From positions 62,001 through 126,000 of the forward strand of contig JAFYHT010000066.1 in assembly GCA_017539025.1 (NCBI GenBank): 64,000 nucleotides of DNA, written 5' to 3'. The position numbers were made by a program, and so were the translations under genes. Under the pieces are notes generated by a model. That model had not been told where the DNA came from and did no database searches. It saw nothing but the letters and a program-made list of their open reading frames with translations. Positions 1-9,170 of this stretch are shown in pieces. How positions within the stretch are numbered: the stretch's first letter is position 1; each line of letters starts with the position of its first letter. The DNA comes from Erysipelotrichaceae bacterium (lineage in GTDB: Bacteria > Bacillota_I > Bacilli_A > Erysipelotrichales > Erysipelotrichaceae).

Positions 1-2
1 AA

Positions 3-149
3 TACATCCTTTCTTTTGACTTCCACTGCAAAGAGCTTTATGAATGTGCGGGAAGGTCCCTGTCTGATGATCTCATGAAAAAGATAAAAGATGAGTTTGC
101 GAAGATATTCAAAGATGAGCTATCTTTGGATGAATCATATTTGAGATAG
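3..149 (+). CDS. 3' end of an unidentified gene, cut by the window edge
   Basis: An open frame enters from the left edge and ends at a TAG at 147-149, giving the last 48 residues of a protein. The tail is charged and looks helical, rich in Lys, Asp and Glu, and ends in SYLR. No motif is recognisable, so no function is proposed. The next gene starts 31 bases later behind its own promoter, so the two are probably not co-transcribed from that promoter. Confidence 0.5.
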   Translation, partial: YILSFDFHCKELYECAGRSLSDDLMKKIKDEFAKIFKDELSLDESYLR

Positions 150-164
150 GGGAAAACAGATTCT

Positions 165-172
165 GTTATAAT
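165..172 (+). promoter_or_regulatory. Extended -10 promoter giving a leaderless start
   Basis: TGT followed by TATAAT (167-172) is an extended -10 element. It ends 8 bases before the ATG at 181, and there is no purine-rich ribosome binding site between. Transcription should begin at or next to the start codon. Confidence 0.6.
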
Positions 173-180
173 TCATTTGA

Positions 181-717
181 ATGAAGAAGAATCTGGCCAA
201 CATGATCACGATAAGCAGGATGATTGGGACAGCTGTCCTGATCTTTTTGGAAACTCTGTCAAATGAGTTTTTCCTTGTCTATCTTTATTGCGGATTGTCT
301 GATATCGCAGACGGGATGGTAGCCAGGAAGACGGACAGCATTTCTCCTCTGGGTTCAAAACTGGATTCCGCTTCCGATCTTTTTCTGTATACAGTCATGA
401 TGCTGAAGATCATGAAGTATCTGAAAATGTATCTGCCAGTCTATGTCTGGATACTGATCTATACGGTACTGGCGATCAGAGCTTTATGTTATCTTTACAT
501 CGCTTTGAAAAAAGGAAGTTTTCTGAGCAGACATACCATCTTCAACAAGATGACCGGTCTGTCGATGTTTTTCCTGCCGTTTGTAGTGAATGGCCCGATC
601 CTGGTGCCGTTTTCACTTGTGATCCTTGTGATCGCATATACATCAACATTTGAAGAGATCCTGTATTTCATCAGAGATATGAAAAATGAAGAAAGTGTTT
701 CAGGAGGTGTGAAATGA
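181..717 (+). CDS. CDP-alcohol phosphatidyltransferase family membrane protein
   Basis: This 178-residue membrane protein should transfer a phosphatidyl group from CDP-diacylglycerol to an alcohol, as PgsA and related phospholipid synthases do. The family signature is complete at about residues 40-65: DG, two residues, AR, eight residues, G, three residues, D, three residues, D. These Asp residues bind the metal and CDP. Hydrophobic segments follow at about 70-110 and 130-160. The alcohol acceptor cannot be told from sequence; glycerol phosphate is one option. The stop overlaps the next start (ATGA), so it is coupled to the amidohydrolase gene. The start has a -10 box just upstream and no ribosome binding site. 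Confidence 0.85.
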   Translation: MKKNLANMITISRMIGTAVLIFLETLSNEFFLVYLYCGLSDIADGMVARKTDSISPLGSKLDSASDLFLYTVMMLKIMKYLKMYLPVYVWILIYTVLAIRALCYLYIALKKGSFLSRHTIFNKMTGLSMFFLPFVVNGPILVPFSLVILVIAYTSTFEEILYFIRDMKNEESVSGGVK

Positions 718-2009
718 AACTTGCGTTTGTCAATGGAGTCGTACTCGATGGCACAAAAGACATGGTGCCGCAGACCGGCAAGGTCGTTCTGGTCGATGAT
801 GAAAAGATCGAAGACATCGTCAATGAAGGCGAAGTCGATCTGAGCGGATATGAAAAAGTCGATCTCAAGGGAGCTTATCTGCTTCCGGGTCTGATCAACC
901 TTCATGGCCATCTGTCTTTAAGCGGAAAGCCTCCAAAGAAAGAAAAGAAGAAACAGACTGACTACAAAAAACTCGTAAAACTTCTTACAAGCAACGCACT
1001 CATCAGAGAAGTCATGAAGAGGCTTCTGACTTCTTATGCGAAAGATGAACTGATGAGCGGTGTTACGACGTTCAGAGTCGTCGGCGGTGTCATGGATTTT
1101 GACGGCAGTGTCCGCGATCGGATCAATGCCGGAAAGGCTGTCGGCCCCCGTATCCTGACTTCGAATATGGCGATCTCTGTTCCGGGAGGCCATTTTGCCG
1201 GAGCGATCGCAACGGAATCAAGAGATCCGCAAGAGGCGGTTGAAGATGTCATGAAGATCGCCAAGACGAATCCCGATCTGATCAAACTGATGATCACCGG
1301 CGGCATCATGGATGCATCGGAATCCGGAGAACCGGGCGTGCTCAGGATGGATCCGAAGATCGTCAAAGCAGCTTGTGACAAAGCACATGAATTGGGCTAT
1401 CAGGTCGCTGCCCATATCGAAAGTCCGCAGGGTGTACTGGTAGGTCTTGAAAACGGCGTCGATACGATCGAACATGGCGCAGTATTGAGTGATGAAATGA
1501 TCAGGCTTTTCAAGGAAAGAAAGGCGGCACACGTCTGCACGATCTCGCCGGCGATCCCTTATTCTCTGTTTGATCTGAGTGAATCGCATGCCCTTCCTGT
1601 TGCCAAGGAAAACAGCGACATCGTATTGAAAGGCATCATCGAGTGCGCAAAGACTGCTTTAGAAAATGGTATCACTGTCGGTTTAGGCAATGATGCCGGC
1701 TGCCCGTTTGTCACGCATTACGGATTCTGGAGAGAACTGTGTTACTTCCATAAGTATGTCGGTGCTTCCAATAAGGATACTTTACATATCGCTACTTTAG
1801 GAAATGCGAAGATCATAAAGATCGATGATGTGACCGGAAGCATTGAAAAAGGAAAGAGTGCCGATATGATCGTCGTAAAGAAAGATCCTCTGGAAGATCT
1901 CTCTGCCTTATCGGATGTTTCCATGGTCTGCATGAAGGGAAAACTGATCACAGATCCAAAGATCAAGCGCATTCCTGAAGCGGATCGTGTTTTGGATAAA
2001 TACATGTAA
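714..2009 (+). CDS. Amidohydrolase-family metal-dependent hydrolase (imidazolonepropionase/prolidase-like)
   Basis: A 431-residue cytoplasmic amidohydrolase with the TIM-barrel metal site in order: HGH after the LPGLINL strand (about residue 64-66), a Lys in LIKLMITGG that would be carboxylated, His in AAHIES, His in TIEHGAV and Asp in LGNDAG. This set is typical of the subtype that cleaves acyl-proline or N-acyl dipeptide amides, but substrate assignment in this family is unreliable. It starts in the stop codon of the phosphatidyltransferase gene with an AGGAGG-type site at 701-706. A strong hairpin terminator follows directly. Confidence 0.85.
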   Translation: MKLAFVNGVVLDGTKDMVPQTGKVVLVDDEKIEDIVNEGEVDLSGYEKVDLKGAYLLPGLINLHGHLSLSGKPPKKEKKKQTDYKKLVKLLTSNALIREVMKRLLTSYAKDELMSGVTTFRVVGGVMDFDGSVRDRINAGKAVGPRILTSNMAISVPGGHFAGAIATESRDPQEAVEDVMKIAKTNPDLIKLMITGGIMDASESGEPGVLRMDPKIVKAACDKAHELGYQVAAHIESPQGVLVGLENGVDTIEHGAVLSDEMIRLFKERKAAHVCTISPAIPYSLFDLSESHALPVAKENSDIVLKGIIECAKTALENGITVGLGNDAGCPFVTHYGFWRELCYFHKYVGASNKDTLHIATLGNAKIIKIDDVTGSIEKGKSADMIVVKKDPLEDLSALSDVSMVCMKGKLITDPKIKRIPEADRVLDKYM

Positions 2010-2010
2010 G

Positions 2011-2036
2011 ACAAGGGTTTGACCCTTGTTTTCTTT
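2011..2036 (+). terminator. Intrinsic terminator after amidohydrolase gene
   Basis: Eight-base stem ACAAGGGT/ACCCTTGT with a three-base loop, followed by TTTTCTTTT. It starts immediately after the TAA stop and ends the two-gene unit. Confidence 0.85.
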
Positions 2037-2053
2037 TGGGCATTTGACTTAAA

Positions 2054-2062
2054 TGAGATAAT
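2054..2062 (+). promoter_or_regulatory. Extended -10 promoter giving a leaderless start
   Basis: TGA followed by GATAAT (2057-2062), six bases before the ATG at 2069. No ribosome binding site is present. Confidence 0.5.
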
Positions 2063-2068
2063 AGAAAC

Positions 2069-2815
2069 ATGAATGAACTCATCAGAAAGATCTTAATGTA
2101 TATCGGGATCCTCTTCCTGGTCTATGGGCTGATCGTCATTTCGCTGATCGGCACAGGAGGTGTTTTCAATTTCTTCTTTCCTGTATCAGGTGCCATACTG
2201 ATCGCGCTGTCTTTTCTGATGGCTTTTATGGATCAGAAGATGTTTACGATCATATGTGCTGTTCTGATTGGAGTATTCATCATATTTGCGGCAGTCGAAT
2301 CGATGATCATTTCCCATTCCTTCAAGGAACCCGCCAAGGGTGCAGATTACGTGATCGTATTGGGATCACAGATCAGGAATGACGGTCCTTCGATCGACTA
2401 TCAGGCCAGACTGGATAAGGCATATGAATATCTGATCGATAATCCCGATACGAAAGTCATCACGACCGGCGCAAAGGGAGACAATGAACCGATCAGTGAA
2501 GCACAGGGTGGAAAGGACTATCTGCTGAAAAAGGGAATCGACAGCTCCAGGATCATCGTGGAGGATCAAAGCTACAACACGCTGCAGAATCTGAATAATT
2601 CGAAAAGGATCATTGAAAATGATACGGATAAGAAAGATGTCAAGGTTGTGATCGTATCGGCGATCTATCATCTGTATCGGGCATCTTATATTGCGGATAA
2701 GATCGGATTTAAAAATATATCTTCCGCAGGCGGACATGGCCTGTGGGTACTTCTTCCGCAGTACTTCACAAGAGAATTTTTCGGAATGGTCAAGGAATGG
2801 ATCGTATTGAGATAG
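2069..2815 (+). CDS. YdcF/SanA-like DUF218 membrane-anchored protein
   Basis: A 248-residue protein with three hydrophobic segments in the first 85 residues, then a DUF218/YdcF-type domain. Domain landmarks are the strand YVIVLGSQI, the short loop after it, Arg in YQARLDKAYEYL, then TGAKG and the EDQSYNTLQNL segment. Family members are implicated in envelope or peptidoglycan-precursor metabolism, but no firm reaction is known. The aldo/keto reductase gene follows 11 bases after its stop and probably shares its transcript. The start sits behind a -10 box with no ribosome binding site. Confidence 0.8.
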   Translation: MNELIRKILMYIGILFLVYGLIVISLIGTGGVFNFFFPVSGAILIALSFLMAFMDQKMFTIICAVLIGVFIIFAAVESMIISHSFKEPAKGADYVIVLGSQIRNDGPSIDYQARLDKAYEYLIDNPDTKVITTGAKGDNEPISEAQGGKDYLLKKGIDSSRIIVEDQSYNTLQNLNNSKRIIENDTDKKDVKVVIVSAIYHLYRASYIADKIGFKNISSAGGHGLWVLLPQYFTREFFGMVKEWIVLR

Positions 2816-2826
2816 AAAGGACTGAT

Positions 2827-3918
2827 ATGAAATACAGAACAAACAGAAAAACAGGAGACAGGATCTCTGAGATCGGAATCGGATCTTCCTACATGTATGA
2901 AGCAGGCAAGGAAGAAGCGGTAAAGGCTTTGCGAAGAGCCTATGAAGGCGGGATCAATTATTACGATCTGGCTGCCGGGCATGGGGACTGCTTTCCAATT
3001 TATGGCGAGGCTTTATCTGATGTCAGAGAGAAGATCTTTTATCAGATCCACTTTGGTGCGGATTACACACAAGGAGACTATGGCTGGTCATTAGATCTTG
3101 ATACCGTCAGAAGATCGGTAGAATGGATGTTGAAACAGTTAAGGACCGATTATATCGACTATGGTTTCATCCATTGTCAGGACGAGATAAGTGATTGGGA
3201 AACATACAAGAAAAACGGGATCTACGACTATATATTGGAATTAAAAGAAAAAGGCGTTGTAAGACATATCGGCTTATCTTCTCATACGCCAAAAGTCATC
3301 AACAGGATACTGGATGAAGCGGATGTGGACATGTTGATGTTTTCAGTGAATCCGGGATATGACTTCGGTGAAGGCGAATATGCCTATGGCGAAGTGGAAG
3401 AAAGAAGGAAGATCTACGAAAGATGCGAGAAAGACGGTATCGGCATTTCATGCATGAAGCCATTCTCCGGCGGACAGCTGTTGGATGCATCGGTTTCTCC
3501 GTTCAAACAGGCACTCAGCGTCCATCAGTGTCTGAAATACATATTGGATAAGCCGGGTGTTCTGGTTGCGCTGCCTGGCGCAAAGAGTGTAAAGGAAGTG
3601 GAAGAATTACTTACCTATTACGATAAGAGTGAAGAAGAGCTCGATTATTCGATCATCTCTTCATTTGAGCCGATCGCCATGTCAGGAAAGTGCGTATATT
3701 GTAATCATTGCAAGCCATGTCCGATGGGCATCGATATCGGATTGGTCAATAAATACTATGATCTGACTCTGGCAGGAGATGAGATGGCAAAAGATCACTA
3801 TCGGAAGCTCGAGATCAATGCTTCCGCCTGTATCGGATGCGGACATTGCGATTCCAGATGTCCGTTCAATGTGAAACAGAGTGAGAAGATGAAAGAGATC
3901 GTTTCTTTCATGGGATGA
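2827..3918 (+). CDS. Aldo/keto reductase with C-terminal double [4Fe-4S] ferredoxin domain
   Basis: A 363-residue protein: an aldo/keto reductase barrel (about 1-285) followed by two cysteine clusters, CVYCNHCKPCP and CIGCGHCDSRCP, that should hold two [4Fe-4S] clusters. This ferredoxin-fused subgroup is common in anaerobes and probably passes electrons between NAD(P)H and a carbonyl or iron-sulfur partner; substrate unknown. The usual active-site Tyr position reads AAGHGDC here, with a Tyr nearby in IYGEAL. A longer frame opens at 2743, but 2827 is preferred because AAAGGA lies five bases upstream and the barrel begins right after it. Confidence 0.85.
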   Translation: MKYRTNRKTGDRISEIGIGSSYMYEAGKEEAVKALRRAYEGGINYYDLAAGHGDCFPIYGEALSDVREKIFYQIHFGADYTQGDYGWSLDLDTVRRSVEWMLKQLRTDYIDYGFIHCQDEISDWETYKKNGIYDYILELKEKGVVRHIGLSSHTPKVINRILDEADVDMLMFSVNPGYDFGEGEYAYGEVEERRKIYERCEKDGIGISCMKPFSGGQLLDASVSPFKQALSVHQCLKYILDKPGVLVALPGAKSVKEVEELLTYYDKSEEELDYSIISSFEPIAMSGKCVYCNHCKPCPMGIDIGLVNKYYDLTLAGDEMAKDHYRKLEINASACIGCGHCDSRCPFNVKQSEKMKEIVSFMG

Positions 3919-3947
3919 TCATCTGAGAAAAATCAGTTGAAATAAAT

Positions 3948-3953
3948 TATAAT
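3948..3953 (+). promoter_or_regulatory. -10 box TATAAT giving a leaderless start
   Basis: Perfect TATAAT seven bases before the ATG at 3961. The intervening bases are A/T-rich with no ribosome binding site. Confidence 0.6.
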
Positions 3954-3960
3954 AATATCA

Positions 3961-5451
3961 ATGGAAGAAAAAAAGAGGACCTACATCGCGATAGACCTGA
4001 AGTCTTTCTATGCTTCGGCGGAATGTGTGGAAAGAGGTCTGGATCCTTTGGATACCAATCTGGTAGTCGCAGATGCCAGCCGTACGAATAAGACGATCTG
4101 TCTGGCGGTTTCTCCTGCTTTGAAGTCTTTTGGCGTACCAGGGCGTCCGCGTCTTTTTGAAGTGGAACAGGCTGTCAGGAAACTCAATGAGGAAAGAAGA
4201 AGAAAAGCCAGAGGCTGTTCAGGCAAGTCCTGTTATCTGCACAATCTTGTGAAAGACGATTCACTGGCGATCGACTATGTCGTAGCTACACCGAGAATGG
4301 GTTTATATATCGAATACAGCACGAAGATCTATGACATCTATCTGAAACACGTCTCCAAGGATGATATGCATATCTATTCGATCGATGAAGTCTTCATCGA
4401 TGCGACAGATTATCTTGGTCCAAACCATATGAACGGTCATGAGTATGCGATGAAGATCATTGAAGATATCATGGTCAATACCGGGATCACAGCTACTGCC
4501 GGTATCGGAACCAATCTCTATCTTGCCAAGGTGGCGATGGATATCGTTGCCAAAAGAAAGAAGGCAGATAAGGATGGTGTCCGTATTGCAGAACTCGATG
4601 AAAGATCTTATCGTGAGATCCTGTGGACGCATGAACCGTTAAGTGATTTCTGGCGGATCGGACACGGCATCATGAAAAGACTTGAGAAATACAATATCCA
4701 TACGATGGGAGATATCGCAAGGTTTTCTTTAAGAGCGGATGGAACTCTTTACGATGAATTCGGGATCAATGCGGAACTGCTGATCGACCATGCCTGGGGT
4801 TATGAACCTTGTACGATGAAAGACATCAAAGCCTATGTTCCGCAAAGCAGTTCTTTAGGGGCAGGACAGGTATTGATGGAACCATATACCTATGAAAAAG
4901 CCAGAGTCGTATGCAAGGAGATGATCGATTCTCTCTGCCTGGATCTTGTGGAAAAAGGCCTGGTCACCGATCATGTCGGCCTTTATATCGGCTATGACAG
5001 CAGCTCCGATCTGAGCGAATATAACGGAAAGATCAGCTATGACTGGTATGGCAGAAAGACAGCCAAGCCAGCCGGCGGAAGCCTGCCTTTGAGAAGTCCG
5101 ACTTCTTCCGTCAAGGTCATCAAAGATGCGATCATGAAGATCTATGATGCGACCATCGATCCCTCATTACTGATCAGAAGAGTCAACATCAACTGCGATC
5201 ATGTCTTTTCCAAGAAGAAAGCGGAAGAAATGGTCAGAGTGGAACAGTTCGATCTTTTCCATGATCCTTTGAAAGTTGAAGAAGAGATCGAGAAAGAAAA
5301 AGAAAACGAGAAGAAGGAAGAAGATCTCGCCCGAGCATTGCTCAATATCAAACAGCGGTTCGGAAAGAATTCTGTTCTGAAGGGAACCAATTTTGAAGAA
5401 GGTGCTACCGGCAAGCAGCGAAACGAACAGATCGGAGGACACAGGGAATGA
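3961..5451 (+). CDS. Y-family translesion DNA polymerase (UmuC-like)
   Basis: This 496-residue polymerase should copy damaged DNA. The first catalytic Asp lies in AIDLKSFYAS (about residue 12) and the second acidic pair in YSIDEVFID (about 140). A helix-hairpin-helix region and little-finger domain follow; the last 90 residues are charged and coiled. The length and insertions fit the UmuC/YqjW branch of Bacillota, not the shorter DinB. Its stop overlaps the YolD gene start, the usual pairing for this branch. The gene appears to be transcribed without a leader. No LexA-like operator is evident near its promoter. Confidence 0.9.
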   Translation: MEEKKRTYIAIDLKSFYASAECVERGLDPLDTNLVVADASRTNKTICLAVSPALKSFGVPGRPRLFEVEQAVRKLNEERRRKARGCSGKSCYLHNLVKDDSLAIDYVVATPRMGLYIEYSTKIYDIYLKHVSKDDMHIYSIDEVFIDATDYLGPNHMNGHEYAMKIIEDIMVNTGITATAGIGTNLYLAKVAMDIVAKRKKADKDGVRIAELDERSYREILWTHEPLSDFWRIGHGIMKRLEKYNIHTMGDIARFSLRADGTLYDEFGINAELLIDHAWGYEPCTMKDIKAYVPQSSSLGAGQVLMEPYTYEKARVVCKEMIDSLCLDLVEKGLVTDHVGLYIGYDSSSDLSEYNGKISYDWYGRKTAKPAGGSLPLRSPTSSVKVIKDAIMKIYDATIDPSLLIRRVNINCDHVFSKKKAEEMVRVEQFDLFHDPLKVEEEIEKEKENEKKEEDLARALLNIKQRFGKNSVLKGTNFEEGATGKQRNEQIGGHRE

Positions 5452-5885
5452 GTGAAAAAGATCCTCATCGCTACGATGACATCATCGATCTCCCCCGTTT
5501 CATTTCCAAGGGTCGAAGACACATGTCCAATTATGACAGAGCAGCTCAGTTTGCGCCTTTTGATGCATTGACCGGTTATGATGAAGCGATCGAAGAAACA
5601 GGCAGGACGACGGAAAATGAGATCGTCTTAGGTGAAAGCGAGATGCAGATGCTGGATCATTGTTTTGCGATACTGCGTGAACATATCAATGAGATGCCCG
5701 TGATCAGGATCCGTTATTTTGAACCGGATATGTACAAGGATGGCGGAACTTATCTTGAAGAAGAAGTAACCGTAAAAAAGATCGATATGACAGGAAGACT
5801 CCTGTTTACAAACGACAAGAGACATTTTGATCTCGACAGCATCGTTTCCATCAGCGGAAGCATCTTTGACAGTTATGAATTCTGA
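5448..5885 (+). CDS. YolD-like protein
   Basis: A 145-residue protein with the YolD-like core: RAAQFAPFDALTGYDEAI at about 27-44, then a beta-rich C-terminal half ending in LDSIVSI. YolD-like proteins sit next to Y-family polymerases in Bacillota and are thought to act with them, in a way resembling UmuD, though this has not been shown for most. It overlaps the polymerase gene by four bases, with AGATCGGAGGACACAGG just upstream providing the ribosome site. Confidence 0.85.
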   Translation: MSEKDPHRYDDIIDLPRFISKGRRHMSNYDRAAQFAPFDALTGYDEAIEETGRTTENEIVLGESEMQMLDHCFAILREHINEMPVIRIRYFEPDMYKDGGTYLEEEVTVKKIDMTGRLLFTNDKRHFDLDSIVSISGSIFDSYEF

Positions 5886-5963
5886 TCGAAATATGATATA
5901 AAGAGATTGTATATTCACCCTTAGATTTTTTATCTTGATAAACCCCACAAAAAGGAGAACACT

Positions 5964-6344
5964 ATGAATCGACTGGAATACAAGTTTGACTGCCTGGACG
6001 GACATTATTTTTTGATTGCCCAATGGGATGAAGTCCTGAATTATGAGATCGATACCGACATTGCCGAGTTTGAAAGCAGAAGCGGTGAACTTTCTGCCGA
6101 GGGAACAAAGAAGTTTGCCGATCTTTTAGATCAGGCAAAGATCGAAAGCTGGGAAAAGGAATATCTTCCGGAAAACGAAGGCATCGAAGATGCGGTGAAA
6201 TGGAAGCTTGTGCTTTGTAAAGACGAGAAAGAATATGTCTCTTATGGAGAAGAATCTTTTGAACCTTACGGATATGAACTGTTTGTCGATGCTTTGAGGA
6301 TCTTTGAAGAGAAAGCCGACTACTTCCTGGCAAAGGGTGAATGA
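5964..6344 (+). CDS. Hypothetical acidic protein upstream of rho
   Basis: A 126-residue acidic protein that I do not recognise. It has no membrane segment or signal peptide. The centre is helical and the tail ends [13 protein letters not shown]. Ribosome site AAAGGAG lies six bases before the start. Its stop overlaps the rho start codon, so it is translationally coupled to rho, and rho abundance may depend on its translation. A -10-like box (TATAAA near 5895) precedes it with a leader of about 60 bases. Confidence 0.65.
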   Translation: MNRLEYKFDCLDGHYFLIAQWDEVLNYEIDTDIAEFESRSGELSAEGTKKFADLLDQAKIESWEKEYLPENEGIEDAVKWKLVLCKDEKEYVSYGEESFEPYGYELFVDALRIFEEKADYFLAKGE

Positions 6345-7648
6345 TGGAAAAGGAAGAACTGGAAAAACTCAAGCTTTCTGAACTGAAGGATCTGGCAAAA
6401 GAAAAACAGATCAAAATAACAGGCCTGAAGAAAGAAGAGATCGTTTCTCTGTTGGCTGAAGAAGAAACAGTCGAAGAAAAAGAAGAACAGAAAGAAAGTG
6501 AAAGCGAAGTCAGAGTCATCGGTAAGATGAGAGATCCATCTTCTCCTGTAAAAGGGATCCTGACGGTGATGGAAGATGGATATGGTTTCATCAGAGGAGA
6601 GAACTTTGAGACCGGTGATGACAACATCTTCGTTTCTCCGACTTTCGTCAAGAAATTCAGACTCAGAACAGGCGATCACATCATCGGCAAGAAACGCGAT
6701 CCGAAAGAGGGAGAACGTTATGGTGCTCTGATCTATATCGACAAGATCAATTATCTGGACACCGATATGATCCGCTCCCGCGTGACTTTTGAAGATCTCA
6801 CCCCAGTCTTCCCTGATGAAAGGATCAGGCTGGAGAGGCAGGGAGAATCACTGGCGATGAGGATCATGGATCTGATCACTCCGATCGGCAAGGGCCAGAG
6901 AGGTCTGATCGTATCTCCGCCGAAAGCCGGCAAGACGACGATCTTAAAGGATATCGCCTTATCGATCTTAAGAAGCTGTCCGAAAGGGCACCTGATCATA
7001 TTACTGATCGATGAAAGGCCGGAAGAAGTTACCGATATCAAGGAAGTGGTCAAGGGCGACAATGTCATGATCGTCTATTCAACATTTGATGAACAGCCGA
7101 CCAAACACAAGTTCGTTTCCGAGATGACGATCGAACACGCCAAGAGGCTGGTGGAAGCGGGGGAAGATGTATTCATATTGTTAGACTCGATCACCAGATT
7201 ATCCAGAGCCTACAACCTGACTGAGGCAAGTTCAGGAAAGACGTTATCAGGCGGCCTTGATCCAAGTGCCTTGTATATGCCGAAGCGTTTCTTTGGTGCC
7301 GCAAGAAAAACCAGGGAGAGAGGATCATTGACGATCCTGGCAACAGCCCTGGTCGATACGGGTTCCAAGATGGACGATGTCATCTATGAGGAATTCAAGG
7401 GAACAGGCAATATGGAACTGATCCTTTCAAGGAAGCTGCAGGAAAGAAGGCTCTTCCCGGCGATCGATATCGCCAAGTCGGGAACAAGAAGAGAAGACCT
7501 GCTTCTAAGCAGAGAGGAACAGCAGTGTGTCAATATCATCAGAAGTGCCTATTATCGGGAAGATTCCGTTGATTCTCTGATCGAACTGTTCATACGAACG
7601 AGAAACAACGAAGAACTCGTACAGGTGATCAATAAGAAAGGGTTGTGA
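6341..7648 (+). CDS. rho: Transcription termination factor Rho
   Basis: A 435-residue hexameric RNA helicase that ends transcripts. Domains in order: Rho_N helical domain (about 5-38), a short acidic linker, a cold-shock-type primary RNA-binding domain (about 65-130, with GYGFIR), and the RecA-like ATPase. Walker A is PPKAGKTT (near 190) and Walker [12 protein letters not shown]. The Q-loop and R-loop segments are conserved. Two ATG codons are in tandem (6341 and 6344); the second has better spacing from AAAGGG. The stop lies inside a hairpin shared with the convergent nucleotidase gene. Confidence 0.97.
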   Translation: MMEKEELEKLKLSELKDLAKEKQIKITGLKKEEIVSLLAEEETVEEKEEQKESESEVRVIGKMRDPSSPVKGILTVMEDGYGFIRGENFETGDDNIFVSPTFVKKFRLRTGDHIIGKKRDPKEGERYGALIYIDKINYLDTDMIRSRVTFEDLTPVFPDERIRLERQGESLAMRIMDLITPIGKGQRGLIVSPPKAGKTTILKDIALSILRSCPKGHLIILLIDERPEEVTDIKEVVKGDNVMIVYSTFDEQPTKHKFVSEMTIEHAKRLVEAGEDVFILLDSITRLSRAYNLTEASSGKTLSGGLDPSALYMPKRFFGAARKTRERGSLTILATALVDTGSKMDDVIYEEFKGTGNMELILSRKLQERRLFPAIDIAKSGTRREDLLLSREEQQCVNIIRSAYYREDSVDSLIELFIRTRNNEELVQVINKKGL

Positions 7649-7665
7649 TCTAAATCACAACCCTT
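7638..7665. terminator. Shared hairpin between convergent rho and nucleotidase genes
   Basis: A 12-base perfect stem (7638-7649 with 7654-7665) and a four-base loop CTAA. It contains the rho stop codon and abuts the stop of the opposite gene, leaving one base between the two coding regions. The T-tracts are weak on both sides. Confidence 0.7.
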
Positions 7666-9170
7666 ATATTGTTTACGGGGTCAAAGTCGATGACCTTTTC
7701 TTTTGTGATGTAGTCGGCGATGATCTCGACGACATTCCTCTGTATCTCTTTGATCGTCTTGGCATCCTTCAGCATCGTGAATCCTCCGCCTCCTGCTGCC
7801 CGATAATTGTTGATGCACAGAGTGAAGACATCGTCTTCTTTGACATCGATTCCATTTCTCGTGAGCTTTGTGATCCTGGATCCGACCGGGTTGGATACCT
7901 TGATCTCATATTCTACTCCATCCAGCATGTCATAGTTAAAGTGCTGCGGAGTCGGGAAGTCATGGAATTTTTCAATTACGATCTTGCCGTCCTGAACATC
8001 CCAGAATTCCGCACACTTCTCCAGATATTCTTTCAAGATTTTTCCATTGATTTCCTTAATGGCAAGAGTATTCGGGAAGACGTAGGTCGATACCAGATCT
8101 CTCATCGTGATTTTCGAGTTGAAGCCTTTTGCATGTAGGAACAAGGCGTTGGCTGAAATATCCGCATGGCTGATATCTTCGCATACCCTGTTAAGGAAGG
8201 TGATGACCTGTGATTTATGTAATCTGGCATCATCTTCATCGAGGACTTTCAGATCGACGTTACAAGTGCCTAGTGGCATATCAAGCCACTTCTGACATTC
8301 TTCCTCTTCCTCGTTTACGAGGTTCAGGATATCTTCATCTGCGATCTCATCGACTGCAACGAGTTCGGCAGAGATGCTGTCTTGTTCAGGATCGATCTCA
8401 ACCATGACGATCTCTCTTCCTTCCTGTGGTGGCTGGATGTAGACCGTATCATTCAGCCTTCCATACATCGGATGATGCTGGTGCCCGCAAAGTAAGACAT
8501 CGATGCCTTCGATCTCCGTACACATGCGATATCCCTGATTCTCTCCGGTCTGGACTTCGCTTTCCATTCCGGTATCCGGATCCTTTTCCATACCGCCGTG
8601 ATAGACAGCGATGATGTAATCAGCATTTTCTTTTTCTTTGATCTCTTCTACGATCCTTTTCGTGCATTCAAAGGCATCTTCAAAGGAAAGATCTCTGATG
8701 TTTTCCGGCGATTCCCAGTTTGGTACGAAGTGGGTCATGATGCCAAAGAGGGCTACTTTTTGATCTGCGATATCCAAGATGCGATATGGTTTTGAAAACG
8801 GGATCCCCTGATAGGAAACATTGGCCGTGATACATGGCATATTGAGATGTTTCACATGATCGACCAGAACATCCTGGCCATGGTTGAAATCATGATTGCC
8901 CAGATTGAAGAAATCATACGGGACCTGATTCATGGCTTTGGTGAATGGGTTATCCTTATCTTTGTTTTTCTGGAAATGGAAGTAGGCCAGAGGCGATCCT
9001 TCTAAGACATCTCCATTATCGATCAGGATCGTGTTTTCGTTTTTCAGTCTTCGCATCGTATGTGCTGCCTTTGCCAGACCCATCGGCTTATCCGTCTTAT
9101 CGGCATAGGCATACGGGTAGAGGTAGGCGTGGACATCCGATGTCATCAGGATGCGTATCTTTTTATTCAT
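7650..9170 (-). CDS. 5'-nucleotidase/2',3'-cyclic phosphodiesterase family metallophosphoesterase, no signal peptide
   Basis: A 506-residue two-domain enzyme. The N-terminal metallophosphoesterase domain shows the metal ligands DVHAY, NGD, GNHDF and later YHGG and CGHQHH. The C-terminal 5'-nucleotidase domain ends with the INNYRAAGGGGF motif that binds the nucleoside base. Family members hydrolyse nucleotides or cyclic nucleotides. There is no signal peptide, so it should act in the cytoplasm, unlike UshA. The frame is open to a TTG at 9185, but the ATG at 9170 overlaps the end of the upstream gene by eight bases and is preferred as a coupled start. Confidence 0.85.
   Translation of the reverse strand: MNKKIRILMTSDVHAYLYPYAYADKTDKPMGLAKAAHTMRRLKNENTILIDNGDVLEGSPLAYFHFQKNKDKDNPFTKAMNQVPYDFFNLGNHDFNHGQDVLVDHVKHLNMPCITANVSYQGIPFSKPYRILDIADQKVALFGIMTHFVPNWESPENIRDLSFEDAFECTKRIVEEIKEKENADYIIAVYHGGMEKDPDTGMESEVQTGENQGYRMCTEIEGIDVLLCGHQHHPMYGRLNDTVYIQPPQEGREIVMVEIDPEQDSISAELVAVDEIADEDILNLVNEEEEECQKWLDMPLGTCNVDLKVLDEDDARLHKSQVITFLNRVCEDISHADISANALFLHAKGFNSKITMRDLVSTYVFPNTLAIKEINGKILKEYLEKCAEFWDVQDGKIVIEKFHDFPTPQHFNYDMLDGVEYEIKVSNPVGSRITKLTRNGIDVKEDDVFTLCINNYRAAGGGGFTMLKDAKTIKEIQRNVVEIIADYITKEKVIDFDPVNNIRVVI

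Noticed and set aside
5962..6651. A 229-codon minus-strand frame, very rich in Ser and Phe
   Set aside because: Shadow of the hypothetical gene and rho; composition reflects reversed Lys/Glu codons.
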